Origin: Verrucomicrobiaceae bacterium
GTDB taxonomy: Bacteria > Verrucomicrobiota > Verrucomicrobiia > Verrucomicrobiales > Akkermansiaceae
Assembly: GCA_027485615.1 (NCBI GenBank)
Contig: JAIXQS010000167.1
Location: forward strand, 60,877 to 124,876
Reading direction: 5' to 3'
Length of the DNA: 64,000 nt
Part shown: positions 28,541 to 38,161 of the stretch, piece by piece
How positions within the stretch are numbered: the stretch's first letter is position 1
How the letters are laid out: every line of letters begins with the position of its first letter
Translations under genes and position numbers: made by a program
Notes under the pieces: model-generated
What the model was told of the DNA's origin: nothing
What the model saw: only the letters and a program-made list of their open reading frames with translations
Databases searched by the model: none

Positions 28541-28843
28541 ATGAAGACAATCCTGTCCCCGGTTCGCCTCACCGCCCTGCTCGCCTGCGCAACCCTCAGC
28601 GCGAGCTGCACGACCAGCTACGACGCCTACGGAAACCCTAGGCAATCCGTCGATCCCGGCGTCGCGCTGGTGGGTGTAGCCGCAGCGGGAATCGTCGGAT
28701 ACGCACTCGCGGACGACAACCACCACTCTTACAGCCAAAACAATTACTACGGCGGTGGCAGGTATTATCGCCGGGGCGGTTATGGTTATGGCGGCGGTCA
28801 CTACGGTGGCCATTACCACGGCGGGTATTCCCACTGTTATTAG
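28541..28843 (+). CDS. Small Gly/Tyr/His-rich lipoprotein
   Basis: A 100-residue secreted protein with a lipoprotein signal peptide (LLACATLSASC, lipobox cysteine at about residue 23). A short hydrophobic stretch (VALVGVAAAGIVGYALADD) follows, then a low-complexity tail with repeated YGGG, YYRRGGYGYGG and HYGG-type units. Such tails are seen in cell-surface proteins of Verrucomicrobia; I cannot assign a function. The many histidines could bind metal, which is speculative. Confidence 0.7.
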   Translation: MKTILSPVRLTALLACATLSASCTTSYDAYGNPRQSVDPGVALVGVAAAGIVGYALADDNHHSYSQNNYYGGGRYYRRGGYGYGGGHYGGHYHGGYSHCY

Positions 28844-28920
28844 GCGGCGGTTCAGGCTGGAAAATTGGTTCTGGGAAGCGGGTTGCCAATCCCGCCGGTT
28901 TCGGGAAACATCGCCGCCCG

Positions 28921-30621
28921 ATGAACGACCAAGAACGCCCTTTTTCCAGTTTGATGCTTGATGGCCCCGACCGCGCGCCGAGCCGCGCCATGCTCTACGC
29001 AGTGGGTTTCAAGAAAGCCGATTTCGCAAAACCGCAGATCGGCATTGCCTCAACCTGGAGCGAGGTCACGCCCTGCAACATCCACATCGACAAGCTCGCC
29101 ATCGAGTCCAAGAAGGGCGTGGATGCGGCGGGCGGCAAGGGCATCATTTTCAACACGATCACCATCTCCGACGGGATATCGATGGGCACCGAGGGGATGA
29201 AATACTCGCTCGTTTCCCGCGAGGTAATCGCGGATTCCATCGAGACGGTGGTCGGCTGCGAGGGCATGGACGGCTTCGTCGCCATCGGCGGTTGCGACAA
29301 AAACATGCCCGCCTGCGTGATGACGATGGGCCGCATGAACCGCCCCGCCGTCTTCGTCTATGGCGGCACCATCCTGCCCGGCTGTGGCAAGATCAAGGGC
29401 GAGGAAAAGGATCTCGATATCGTCTCCGTGTTCGAGGCGGTGGGCAAACACGCGAACGGCGAGTTCAGCGACGAGGAGCTGGAGCACGTCGAGTCCTGCG
29501 CGATCCCCGGCCCGGGTTCCTGCGGCGGGATGTACACCGCCAACACCATGGCCAGCGCGATCGAGGCGCTCGGCATGTCGCTCCCGAACAGCTCCGCCCA
29601 GGCCGCCATTTCCGATGACAAGATGCGCGATTGCTTCGACGCCGGCGCGGCGGTGCTGAACCTCATCAAGCTCGGCATCAAGCCCCGCGACATCATGACG
29701 AAAGAGGCTTTCGAAAACGCAATCACCGTCCTCATCGCCCTCGGCGGCTCCACCAACGCCTGCCTCCACATCCCCGCCATGGCACATTCCGCCGGGGTGG
29801 AGATCACTCTCGACGACTTCGAGCGCATCGGCAAAAAGACGCCGGTTCTCGCCGATCTCAAGCCCTCCGGCAAATACGCGATGGCGGATCTCGTCCGCAT
29901 CGGCGGCACCGTGCCGCTGATGCGCATGCTGCTCGAAGCGGGTCTCCTGCACGGCGATTGCATGACCGTCACAGGCCGCACCATGCGGGAGAATCTGGAG
30001 AAATCCCCGATCAAATACCCCGCCGACCAGCAGATCATCCGCCCGCTCGACAACCCGCTCAAAAAGGACAGCCACTTGCGCGTCCTTTACGGCAACCTCG
30101 CGGAAGGCGGCTCCGTCGCGAAAATTTCCGGCAAGGAAGGCGAAACTTTCAAAGGCAAAGCCCGCGTGTTCAACTCTGAGCCGGAAGCCATGACCGCCAT
30201 TCTCGACAAGAAGATCGAGAAAGGAAACGTCATCGTCATCCGCTACGAAGGGCCCAAGGGCGGCCCCGGAATGCGCGAAATGCTCGGCCCCACCTCCGCC
30301 GTCATGGGCATGGGTCTCGGCAAGGACGTCGCCCTCATCACCGACGGCCGCTTCTCCGGCGGCAGCCACGGCTTCGTCGTCGGCCACATCACCCCGGAAG
30401 CCTACGAAGGCGGCACGATCGGCATCCTCGAAGAAGGCGATGAGATCGAGATCAACGCCGTCGAGAACCGCATTTCCGTGAATCTCACCGACGCGGAAAT
30501 CGCCGCCCGCAAGGCTAAGTGGCTGCGCCCGGAGCCGCGCTACAAGTTCGGCGTTCTCGCGAAATACGCGAAGCTTGTCACCAGCGCGAGCGAAGGGGCG
30601 GTGACGGACAAGGGGCTGTGA
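28921..30621 (+). CDS. ilvD: Dihydroxy-acid dehydratase
   Basis: IlvD dehydrates 2,3-dihydroxy-isovalerate and -methylvalerate in valine and isoleucine synthesis. The 566-residue protein has the cluster-binding segments GGCDKNMPACVM and PGPGSCGGMYTANTM, LGGSTNACLHIPA, and the C-terminal TDGRFSGGSHGFVVGHITPE. The start MNDQERPFSSLMLDG at 28921 is typical. ilvC, the preceding enzyme, lies separately at 43744, so the branched-chain genes are scattered. Confidence 0.96.
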   Translation: MNDQERPFSSLMLDGPDRAPSRAMLYAVGFKKADFAKPQIGIASTWSEVTPCNIHIDKLAIESKKGVDAAGGKGIIFNTITISDGISMGTEGMKYSLVSREVIADSIETVVGCEGMDGFVAIGGCDKNMPACVMTMGRMNRPAVFVYGGTILPGCGKIKGEEKDLDIVSVFEAVGKHANGEFSDEELEHVESCAIPGPGSCGGMYTANTMASAIEALGMSLPNSSAQAAISDDKMRDCFDAGAAVLNLIKLGIKPRDIMTKEAFENAITVLIALGGSTNACLHIPAMAHSAGVEITLDDFERIGKKTPVLADLKPSGKYAMADLVRIGGTVPLMRMLLEAGLLHGDCMTVTGRTMRENLEKSPIKYPADQQIIRPLDNPLKKDSHLRVLYGNLAEGGSVAKISGKEGETFKGKARVFNSEPEAMTAILDKKIEKGNVIVIRYEGPKGGPGMREMLGPTSAVMGMGLGKDVALITDGRFSGGSHGFVVGHITPEAYEGGTIGILEEGDEIEINAVENRISVNLTDAEIAARKAKWLRPEPRYKFGVLAKYAKLVTSASEGAVTDKGL

Positions 30622-30772
30622 ATTGTCGGACGAAAACCCGATCCATCCCCGTTTCCACAGGGACTTTTGGCAACATGGCCCAAGCCATCGTGTGGCGTAC
30701 AAATCGGAGGAGCGGGATGCGCCTCATCCGGTAATCGGGAAGCATGCCGGGGTTCCGGCATTGGCCTTGGCT

Positions 30773-31927
30773 TCAGGAGTTTTCCCGCTCCCATTCGGTG
30801 TGCAGTTCCGCAATGCTTTTCTCCAATTGCTCCATGTCGAATTCATGGACATCCGTGCCCTTTCCGATGTCGGCGAGGAGGAGGACGGTGAGTTCGCCGC
30901 CGAGGTGCTCGCGGAATTCGTCGAGACCGGTTAGGACGCGGCGCTGGCCTTTCCTGTCCGTCCAATCGAGAGCCGGGTGGTAGGTCTTGAGACCGAGCGT
31001 GGCGAGGACGGCGAGGACGCGCGCGGCATCGGCTTCCGCAAGCAGGCCGATGCGGCGCGAGTAAACCGTATCCAGCGCGAGGCCGACGGAAACCGCCGCG
31101 GCATGCGAGAGCTGGTAGTTGGTAAGCGCCTCCAGCTTGTGCGCGGCCCAGTGGCCGAAGTCGAGCGGGCGGCTGGAGCCGGCCTCGAAGGCATCACCGC
31201 CGAGGGCGATGTGGCGGGTGTGGAGCAGGGCGGAGCGCTTCACGCATTCCTCGAAAGGATCGCGCTCGCCCTTCGCGAGTGCCGCGGCGTTTTTCTCGAT
31301 CCACGCGAAGAAATCGCCGTCCTTCACGAGCGCGACCTTGATCGCCTCGATGAGTCCCGCGCGGCTGCTCTCGCCGTCCTGGGTTTCGAGGAAACGGAAG
31401 TCGTTGATCACCGCGAAGGGTACGGAGAAGGAACCGATCCAGTTCTTTTTGCCGAAGGCGTTGATCGCGCTTTTCACGCCCACGCCGCTATCGTCCTGGG
31501 AAAGGGTGGTGGTGGGGAACCGCACCAACCGCACGCCGCGGTGAGCCGTGGAGGTGGCGAAGCCGACGGCGTCCAGGAACGCACCGCCGCCAATCGCGAT
31601 CACGTAGGAATGCCGGTCGATGTGACCGAGATCGATCTCCCGCCAGACCTCGCGGACGAGATCCTCATCCGCCTTGCAGGACTCGCCGCCGGCGAAAACG
31701 CGCACGCCGCGGAAATCGAGATCCAGCTTCCCGAAGTAGGCGTGGATCTCATCGGCCAGGCCTTTCCATGAAGCGGCGACGGCGCTTTCGAGAAACACCA
31801 GCGCCCGCCTGCCGCCGCCCTCGGCGAGGACATCGGCCAAGGCCTTGTTGTCGGCGGAAAATGCGCCGCGGGTGAAGATCACCCGGTGCCGGAACGTGAC
31901 GGGGATATCGAAATCGTGGCGATCCAT
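30773..31927 (-). CDS. 3-dehydroquinate synthase-like sugar phosphate cyclase (EboD-like)
   Basis: A 384-residue sugar phosphate cyclase. NAD-binding and active-site parts are present (VIAIGGGAFLDAVGFATSTA, RFPTTTLSQDDSGVGVK, GLIEAIKVALVKDG, zinc site region around SRPLDFGHWAAHKLE). They differ from classic AroB, which has VDSSVGGK and an FHGE/GEAVAHG-type zinc segment. QDDSGVGVK and FGHWAAHKLE remind me of the EboD proteins of ebo clusters, but no other ebo gene is adjacent. The start at 31927 (MDRHDFDIPVTF) avoids an upstream frame without homology. It may be a specialised cyclase rather than the shikimate enzyme. Confidence 0.75.
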   Translation of the reverse strand: MDRHDFDIPVTFRHRVIFTRGAFSADNKALADVLAEGGGRRALVFLESAVAASWKGLADEIHAYFGKLDLDFRGVRVFAGGESCKADEDLVREVWREIDLGHIDRHSYVIAIGGGAFLDAVGFATSTAHRGVRLVRFPTTTLSQDDSGVGVKSAINAFGKKNWIGSFSVPFAVINDFRFLETQDGESSRAGLIEAIKVALVKDGDFFAWIEKNAAALAKGERDPFEECVKRSALLHTRHIALGGDAFEAGSSRPLDFGHWAAHKLEALTNYQLSHAAAVSVGLALDTVYSRRIGLLAEADAARVLAVLATLGLKTYHPALDWTDRKGQRRVLTGLDEFREHLGGELTVLLLADIGKGTDVHEFDMEQLEKSIAELHTEWERENS

Positions 31928-32614
31928 GGAGGCTTTTGCTGCGGGGGCGGTTAGGTATCCCCATTTACCCGTTTCCGCCAACCTTTCTTTCCCCGCCGCG
32001 CGATGTTTTGCGCGGCGGGCTGAAGATCCGCGCTCCGAATCCGGAACCCGCTTCAGGATTGAACCCGTTCCGTAGCTCCCGGAGCGGCCGCCTTCTCTGC
32101 CGCCTGATATCCACAAACGCCGCCGGAAACGTGATATCTGTTAGAGCGGCGCATCCGAACCTCTTCACGTTCCAAAAAAAGGGATCCGTAACATCCTCCC
32201 AACCCGCTCACCCCCAATGTCTTGCAAGGCCGATCTTTCGGAGATCGAGAAGATATCGCCCGGCGACACCATTTGGAGGATAACGAATACCAATGTTGGG
32301 CCAGAATTCAAGAACACTGCCATCAACAAACATGAGCCAGCCAATAACATTCCATAACGTTTGGTTTCTTCCCCAGAAGAATACCTGGCGACGATGGAGC
32401 CTCTTTGCATAGGAGGATATGGGCACTCTAACAGTTGACGAGGAGCATATCGAATTTTTTGGGCGGCGGCATCATGTCTCAATCTACTCAATCAATGAAT
32501 TGACGTTCGGCGCGCAAGGCCGGGATTTTATCAACAACTGTGTTCACATCGATTCGGGAGACCAGACGGTATTTTACCCTCCTCATGGGGCGGGGCTTGG
32601 GTTAGGGGTGGGGC
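31928..32614. other. Intergenic region with repeat remnant and doubtful small frames
   Basis: About 690 bases without a convincing gene. The part next to the cyclase gene holds a 10-bp hairpin and repeat sequence (listed separately). From about 32165 to 32560 the GC content drops. Two overlapping frames exist: minus 32165-32410, a small one-helix membrane protein (LLAGSCLLMAVFLNSGPT), and plus 32419-32640, whose first 55 residues look protein-like (FFGRRHHVSIYSINELTFG) but whose end runs into the NUDIX start region. Neither has clear support; a decayed or acquired gene fragment is likely. Confidence 0.4.
31992..32043. repeat. Palindromic repeat remnant related to 51542-51626
   Basis: CCCGCCGCGC (31992-32001) and GCGCGGCGGG (32010-32019) form a perfect 10-bp stem with an 8-base loop. 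The sequence continues as GGCTGAAGATCCGCG, closely matching the right arm of the palindrome at 51601-51626 (GGCTAAAGACCCGCG). It is probably a degenerate copy of the same dispersed element. Confidence 0.5.
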
Positions 32615-33139
32615 ATGACGGAGGAGATCACGCTGTATGAATCGAAATGGCTGGGGCTTTACCGGATCGGGCACTGGGACTTCGTGCGGCGGCCGAATTC
32701 GGACGCGTGCGTGGGCATCCTCGCGATCACGGAGAGGGATGAGATCGTGCTGGTGGAGCAGTTCCGCATCCCGGTGGGGAGGCGGGTGATCGAGATCCCG
32801 GCGGGTCTTGTGGGCGATGAGGAGGAGCATCGCGGCGAAGCGCTGGCGGACACGGCGGCGCGGGAGCTGATGGAGGAGACGGGGCACCGCGCCAGGGAGA
32901 TGCGGGCGATCCTGAGCTCGCCGACCTCGGCGGGGATGACGCCGGAGTTCACGCATCTTTTTCTCGCCACCGGCCTGAGCCGGGAGACAGAGGGCGGCGG
33001 TGTGTCCGGCGAGGAGATCACGGTGCATCATGTGCCGCTCCCGGAGCTGAGGGGTTTCCTGGCCGGGAAACTTTCCGAAGGGTTCGCGGTGGATTTCAAG
33101 ATCCATGCGGCGCTGGCGGCGGCGGGGATTGCGTTTTAG
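32615..33139 (+). CDS. NUDIX hydrolase (ADP-ribose pyrophosphatase-like)
   Basis: A 174-residue NUDIX enzyme that would hydrolyse nucleoside diphosphate derivatives such as ADP-ribose. The NUDIX box GDEEEHRGEALADTAARELM continues into EETGHR with the catalytic glutamates. The upstream IVLVEQFRIPVGRRVIEIPA is characteristic of the ADP-ribose pyrophosphatase group. The start ATG at 32615 (MTEEITLYESKWLGLY) is well placed. It is monocistronic and followed by a palindromic repeat. Confidence 0.88.
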   Translation: MTEEITLYESKWLGLYRIGHWDFVRRPNSDACVGILAITERDEIVLVEQFRIPVGRRVIEIPAGLVGDEEEHRGEALADTAARELMEETGHRAREMRAILSSPTSAGMTPEFTHLFLATGLSRETEGGGVSGEEITVHHVPLPELRGFLAGKLSEGFAVDFKIHAALAAAGIAF

Positions 33140-33148
33140 GAAGAGGCA

Positions 33149-33298
33149 AACCGCGAATGGGTTTGGGAATTCGAACCACGGATGAACGCGCATGAACGCG
33201 GATCTCAGGAAAGGATGGGTTCGCCGCCCAGCCATTTCCCCATCCGTGTTCATCCGTGGTTCCTCTTCACCTCCGGAAATCCTCGTTCATTCGCGGTT
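33149..33298. repeat. Nested palindromic intergenic repeat (AACCNCGRATG type)
   Basis: The outer arms AACCGCGAATG (33149-33159) and CATTCGCGGTT (33288-33298) pair perfectly. The inner arms 33173-33194 and 33241-33262 pair at 20 of 22 positions and contain GAACCACGGATGAAC. Related sequence occurs at 60079-60192 and 62189-62221. The element lies between two convergent genes and encodes nothing. Confidence 0.8.
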
Positions 33299-33307
33299 CA
33301 ACCCATT

Positions 33308-34051
33308 TCACAAGCCGAGCGCCTGGCGGATGAGCGGATCCTTGAGCGCCTCGGAAAGCAGGGGGTGGCGGAGGATGGTGCTGAAACGGCCTTTGCGGGC
33401 CAGATCCGCGAGCTCCGGATCATCGACGATGATGGCGCGGGGGTAAGGCTTGCCGGTCTCGGGATCGATGACGGCTTGGAGCGGCTCCGGCCTGGCGGCT
33501 ATCATTTTTGCCAGGCGCACGCGGGGCTCGCTCGCCATGGGATCAAGCCAATCCATCAATTCGGCGGGAATGGCTGCGGAAAGGGATTTTTTCATTTTCC
33601 CTGCCCAGCCCGGGTTTACGGAGTCGCGGATCTCTGCCACGGAACCCGCATGATGAACCAAAGTGGCGGCGATCAGGCACAGCAGGGCGGCGGGTATCAG
33701 GGTGATGAGAAGCCGGAAAAACAGCTGGCCGCCGCTGCGCGGTGCGACATCACCGCTGGAGCGCGGCAAGGGCGAGAGAAAGCACCCGATCACTTTGCGC
33801 AGGAGAAGAAGGGTAACCAGAAACGCCGCAACAGGCAGGCCGATGAGGACAAATTCGGGGGGGGTGCCAAACCAGGCGATAGCCAGGGAAGGGGCCTGCT
33901 GCCAGATGCGGAAGCCCACCCAGGCGCTGAATGTGAGGGACGCGGCGTTGACGATGGTGCGCGCGACGCCGCGGAGGAGCATGTATCCCGCGCAACAGCC
34001 GAAAATCACGAGAGCGGCCGTGCCAAGCGAGATTTCCGGTAGCGTATCCAT
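33308..34051 (-). CDS. Hypothetical membrane protein (CvpA-like layout)
   Basis: A 247-residue protein with four hydrophobic segments (about 8-30, 35-52, 60-82 and 105-128) followed by a soluble C-terminal region (MDWLDPMASEPRVRL, VIDPETGKPYPRAIIVDDPE). The layout recalls CvpA-type proteins, but I see no decisive motif. The start at 34051 (MDTLPEISLGTAAL) was chosen; 18 upstream codons overlap aroC. It ends next to aroC (1-base gap) and is probably cotranscribed with it. Confidence 0.65.
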   Translation of the reverse strand: MDTLPEISLGTAALVIFGCCAGYMLLRGVARTIVNAASLTFSAWVGFRIWQQAPSLAIAWFGTPPEFVLIGLPVAAFLVTLLLLRKVIGCFLSPLPRSSGDVAPRSGGQLFFRLLITLIPAALLCLIAATLVHHAGSVAEIRDSVNPGWAGKMKKSLSAAIPAELMDWLDPMASEPRVRLAKMIAARPEPLQAVIDPETGKPYPRAIIVDDPELADLARKGRFSTILRHPLLSEALKDPLIRQALGL

Positions 34052-34052
34052 T

Positions 34053-35141
<1,089 letters not shown>

Positions 35142-35150
35142 GCTGGAAAA

Positions 35151-35182
35151 CTTTAAACTCTAAATTTTAAATTCTAAACTCC
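35151..35182. repeat. AT-rich dispersed sequence (first copy)
   Basis: TAAATTTTAAATTCTAAACT at 35161-35180 closely matches TAAATTTTAAACTCTAAACC at 62141-62160. In a GC-rich genome these A/T tracts stand out. Here it sits in the leader of aroC; the other copy follows typA. Confidence 0.5.
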
Positions 35183-35196
35183 TAAGTTGGGATCCA

Positions 35197-35676
35197 TCAG
35201 TCGAGATGTTTGGCGAGTTTGTGTGGGATCAGGAAACGGAGGGTGGCGCGGGGGGAGGGAGGGCGCAGCTCGATGCAGGTGATGGAGCCCTTACGGACTT
35301 CGATGCAATCCGCCGTGGCGCCGAGGCAACGCTCGATAAGGCAGGGAAAATCCGGCTCGTGGCCGACAATCATGATGCGTTTGAACTCGGGGAAATGTGC
35401 CAGTTCCGCGAGAGCTGTTTCCGGCGACATGCCGCACGAAAGCCAATCCAGGAAGATCGGGCCGGGTAATCCTGCGGTGGCGGTGAACGTGATGGCGGTC
35501 TGCTTCGCACGAAGAACCGGGCTGCTCAGGACAAGATCCGGCAGCAAATCCGCCGCAGCGAGAATGCGCGCCGCATGACGCGCCTGCTCATGGCCTTTCT
35601 CCTCCAGTTCGCGCGAGAAATCACCGCCCGGGGAGCAGTCCTCGGCTTTACCGTGTCGGAGGAGGAGGAGTTGCAT
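35197..35676 (-). CDS. sixA: Phosphohistidine phosphatase SixA-like
   Basis: A 159-residue histidine-phosphatase-superfamily protein. The catalytic motif is LLLRHGKAED at the N-terminus, and IMIVGHEPDFP contains the second catalytic histidine. SixA removes phosphate from histidine residues of phosphotransfer proteins. It lies between fabG and aroC on the same strand with gaps of 85 and 55 bases. Confidence 0.88.
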   Translation of the reverse strand: MQLLLLRHGKAEDCSPGGDFSRELEEKGHEQARHAARILAAADLLPDLVLSSPVLRAKQTAITFTATAGLPGPIFLDWLSCGMSPETALAELAHFPEFKRIMIVGHEPDFPCLIERCLGATADCIEVRKGSITCIELRPPSPRATLRFLIPHKLAKHLD

Positions 35677-35761
35677 GGGGGAAGGGTTATTTGATATTCG
35701 AGATTGGATATAAGGGAAGATGTTAAGAATCGAAACGGATAACGTCTAACAGGTATGCAAC

Positions 35762-36505
35762 CTACATCGTCATTCCGCCATCGACGGCGATGACCTGGCC
35801 GGTGATGTAGCGGGCGGCCGGGCTGGCGAGGAAAAGGACGGTTTTCGCGATGTCCTCCGTGTTGCCTAAGGAACCGAGCGGGATTTTTCCGATGACCGCC
35901 TGCTTCACGTTTTCCGGAAGCTCGTCGGTCATGTCGGTGGTGATGAAGCCCGGCGCGATGGCGTTGCAGGTCACGGCACGCCCGGCGAGTTCGCGGGCGA
36001 CGGCTTTGGTGAAACCGATCAGCCCCGCCTTGCTCGCGGAGTAGTTCGCCTGGCCAGCGTTGCCGATGAGACCGATGACCGAGGCGATGTTGATGATGCG
36101 GGAGTTCTCGCCTTTCATCAGCGGGCGCATGAAGGCTTTCACGGTGTTGAACGCGCCTTTGAGATTCGTGTCGAGCACGGTGTCCCAATCCTCCTCTTTC
36201 ATCCGCATCAGCAGGCCGTCGCGGGTGACGCCCGCGTTGTTTACAAGAACGTTGACCGCGCCGATCTCTTCGCCGATCCGCTTCGCGAGTTCCTGAACGG
36301 CGTCGTGGGAGGCCACATCCACGGCGTAGGCGGTGCATGATGCCGGGAATAGCTTGTTGATTTCCTCCGCCGCCGCGCCGCAGCTTGATTCGCTGCGGCT
36401 AATCAGCACGACCCTCGCGCCCTCCGCCGCGAAAGCCCGCGCGATTTCCTGGCCGATGCCCCTGCCTGCGCCCGTTACGGCAATGATCCTGTCCTTGAAT
36501 TGCAT
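35762..36505 (-). CDS. fabG: 3-oxoacyl-ACP reductase FabG
   Basis: FabG reduces 3-oxoacyl-ACP in fatty acid elongation using NADPH. The 247-residue SDR has GAGRGIGQEIARAFA, NNAG in VNVLVNNAGVTRDG, the catalytic Ser region NIASVIGLIGNAGQ and Tyr-Lys in ANYSASKAG. NAIAPGFITTDMTDELPE is typical of FabG. Only 5 bases separate it from the kinase gene upstream, so they are cotranscribed although metabolically unrelated. Confidence 0.92.
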   Translation of the reverse strand: MQFKDRIIAVTGAGRGIGQEIARAFAAEGARVVLISRSESSCGAAAEEINKLFPASCTAYAVDVASHDAVQELAKRIGEEIGAVNVLVNNAGVTRDGLLMRMKEEDWDTVLDTNLKGAFNTVKAFMRPLMKGENSRIINIASVIGLIGNAGQANYSASKAGLIGFTKAVARELAGRAVTCNAIAPGFITTDMTDELPENVKQAVIGKIPLGSLGNTEDIAKTVLFLASPAARYITGQVIAVDGGMTM

Positions 36506-36510
36506 ATGTC

Positions 36511-38058
36511 TTATCCGTTGGTGGTTTGCTCCAGGAGTTTCCTGAAATGAGCGAGCGCGGTCGAGTATTTACAGGCCGAACTCGTGTCCGGCAGCAGAAG
36601 TGAGTCTGCCGCAGGTTTGCAGAAGACACCTTCAAGCCCGACGAGGTCGTGCCCGCCCGCAGCTGCGGCGATGAGTGCGGCTCCCAATGCGGCCGAGTTC
36701 GCGACATCCAGCCTTTCCACCGGAGCCTGGAATACATCCGCGACGAGCTGGGCGATGCCGTCGTTTTTCGATGCCCCACCGGTGAGGCGGATGCGCTCGG
36801 TGGCGACGCCCATCCATTCCGAATGGAGCTTCATGTTGAGGAACTGACCTTCCAGCAGCGAGCGGATGCGTAGCGCGGGTGTCGGCTCGTCGGTGAAATG
36901 TGTGACTGGCTTTTCGAAATCATGGCGCGGCGTGATCTCCGCCCCGTAGAAGGGCAGCGTCAGGTTTTTTCCGGCGGAATCCACCGTGGCGGCTAGCGCC
37001 TCTTTTTCGAAAGCCGACCAGTCCGCGCCGAGTTCGTCGCGCAGCGCCTCGCGGGCGAGGGAGCCGTTGCGGAAACAGATCAACGACATGAATCCGCCCG
37101 CCGGATTCCCGAAGACGTGGCCGAAGCCCTGCGGATCGGTCTTGGGTTCGGTCATCGCCGCGAAAAACGTGTCGCTGGTGCCCAGCGAGATGACGACTTG
37201 GCCGGGGGTCGTGGCACCCATGCCGACCAGGGAGGCGGGGTTGTCCCCGGTGAACGGGCAGACGCCACAACTACGAGAAATGCCGTATTTCGTGGAAAAG
37301 TAGGCGGACACCGTCCCTTGCGGCGCCAGGCAGGATGCGGGCGGCAAAAGCTTTTCCCCAAGAGCCGGCGCGGTCGCTGCGAGCAGCCCGGAGTCCCAGC
37401 CGAGCTCGGATAAGTTGAGAAGATTCATGCCCGCGCCGTCGCCGTAATCGATGGGCATGGGCTTTCCGGCCACAACCGAGGCGATGAAGGAGCTGACAAG
37501 ATGGATCCTTTCCGTGGATGCATATCCGGCGCGATCAGCCTTGCAAAATTTCCGGATCTGCGGCCCGGTGAAGCGCTCGATGGCGATGGAACCGGAGCGC
37601 GCGCAAACCTCGGCGGCTCCGCCCACGGCGGCGGTGATCTCCGCGCATTCCACCCCTGTGGAAGTATCCATCCAGATGGGTGAGGTTTTCCGGGAAAGAT
37701 GGAGGCCAAGCTGCTCCGAAAGGCCGCGCGATGGATCCAGATTCCCCAGCATCTCATCGAACCCCTCGCCCACATACACCGAACCATGCTGCTGGCCGGA
37801 ACCGGCGATGACCTGAATGCGGGACAGATCCACCTCTCCGGAAAGTCGCGTAAAAAGCAGATCCAGCGCGTCGAGCCACATCCGCGGATCCGCGTGGACT
37901 TCACCGTTCTCTCCGCCCGGGATGAATCCGCTGGCCGCGCCGTAAAGCGGCAGATCCTTGCCGAAGTTCACCGAAGAGCTGGCGACGATTTTGCCCTCCG
38001 CCGGATGGATGACGATGGCGCTGAGGGATTGGGTGGAGGAATCGAGGCCTAGGAACAT
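36511..38058 (-). CDS. xylB: FGGY-family carbohydrate kinase (xylulokinase)
   Basis: Xylulokinase phosphorylates D-xylulose at O5 with ATP. The 515-residue protein starts MFLGLDSSTQSLSAIVIHP, with GSGQQHGSVYV, the catalytic aspartate region DYGDGAGMNLLNL and the C-terminal nucleotide site RLTGGASKNDGIAQLVADVF. An alternative start 30 bases upstream (38088) would add ten residues; neither site has a clear Shine-Dalgarno. The SSTQS phosphate-binding loop and overall length match the bacterial/eukaryotic xylulokinase branch. Neighbouring sugar-isomerase genes are absent. Confidence 0.88.
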   Translation of the reverse strand: MFLGLDSSTQSLSAIVIHPAEGKIVASSSVNFGKDLPLYGAASGFIPGGENGEVHADPRMWLDALDLLFTRLSGEVDLSRIQVIAGSGQQHGSVYVGEGFDEMLGNLDPSRGLSEQLGLHLSRKTSPIWMDTSTGVECAEITAAVGGAAEVCARSGSIAIERFTGPQIRKFCKADRAGYASTERIHLVSSFIASVVAGKPMPIDYGDGAGMNLLNLSELGWDSGLLAATAPALGEKLLPPASCLAPQGTVSAYFSTKYGISRSCGVCPFTGDNPASLVGMGATTPGQVVISLGTSDTFFAAMTEPKTDPQGFGHVFGNPAGGFMSLICFRNGSLAREALRDELGADWSAFEKEALAATVDSAGKNLTLPFYGAEITPRHDFEKPVTHFTDEPTPALRIRSLLEGQFLNMKLHSEWMGVATERIRLTGGASKNDGIAQLVADVFQAPVERLDVANSAALGAALIAAAAGGHDLVGLEGVFCKPAADSLLLPDTSSACKYSTALAHFRKLLEQTTNG

Positions 38059-38101
38059 GCGCGGAGTTTTCGGCGACCCGCCGATCATTCAAGCACGAAA
38101 C

Positions 38102-38134
38102 AAAAAAAGGGCGGCTGCCGAAGCAACCGCCCTT
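38102..38134 (-). terminator. Rho-independent terminator of the porin gene
   Basis: On the minus strand AAGGGCGG (38127-38134) pairs with CCGCCCTT (38107-38114) around an inner TGC-TTCG-GCA hairpin, followed by a run of seven T (38102-38108). It lies 28 bases after the porin stop codon and just before the kinase gene. Confidence 0.9.
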
Positions 38135-38161
38135 AGGATTGTTTAACTCGTAAACTTCAGA

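Noticed and set aside
29050..30702. Long minus-strand open frame of 550 codons opposite ilvD
   Set aside because: It is the antisense shadow of a GC-rich, strongly conserved ilvD gene; the translation lacks recognisable motifs.
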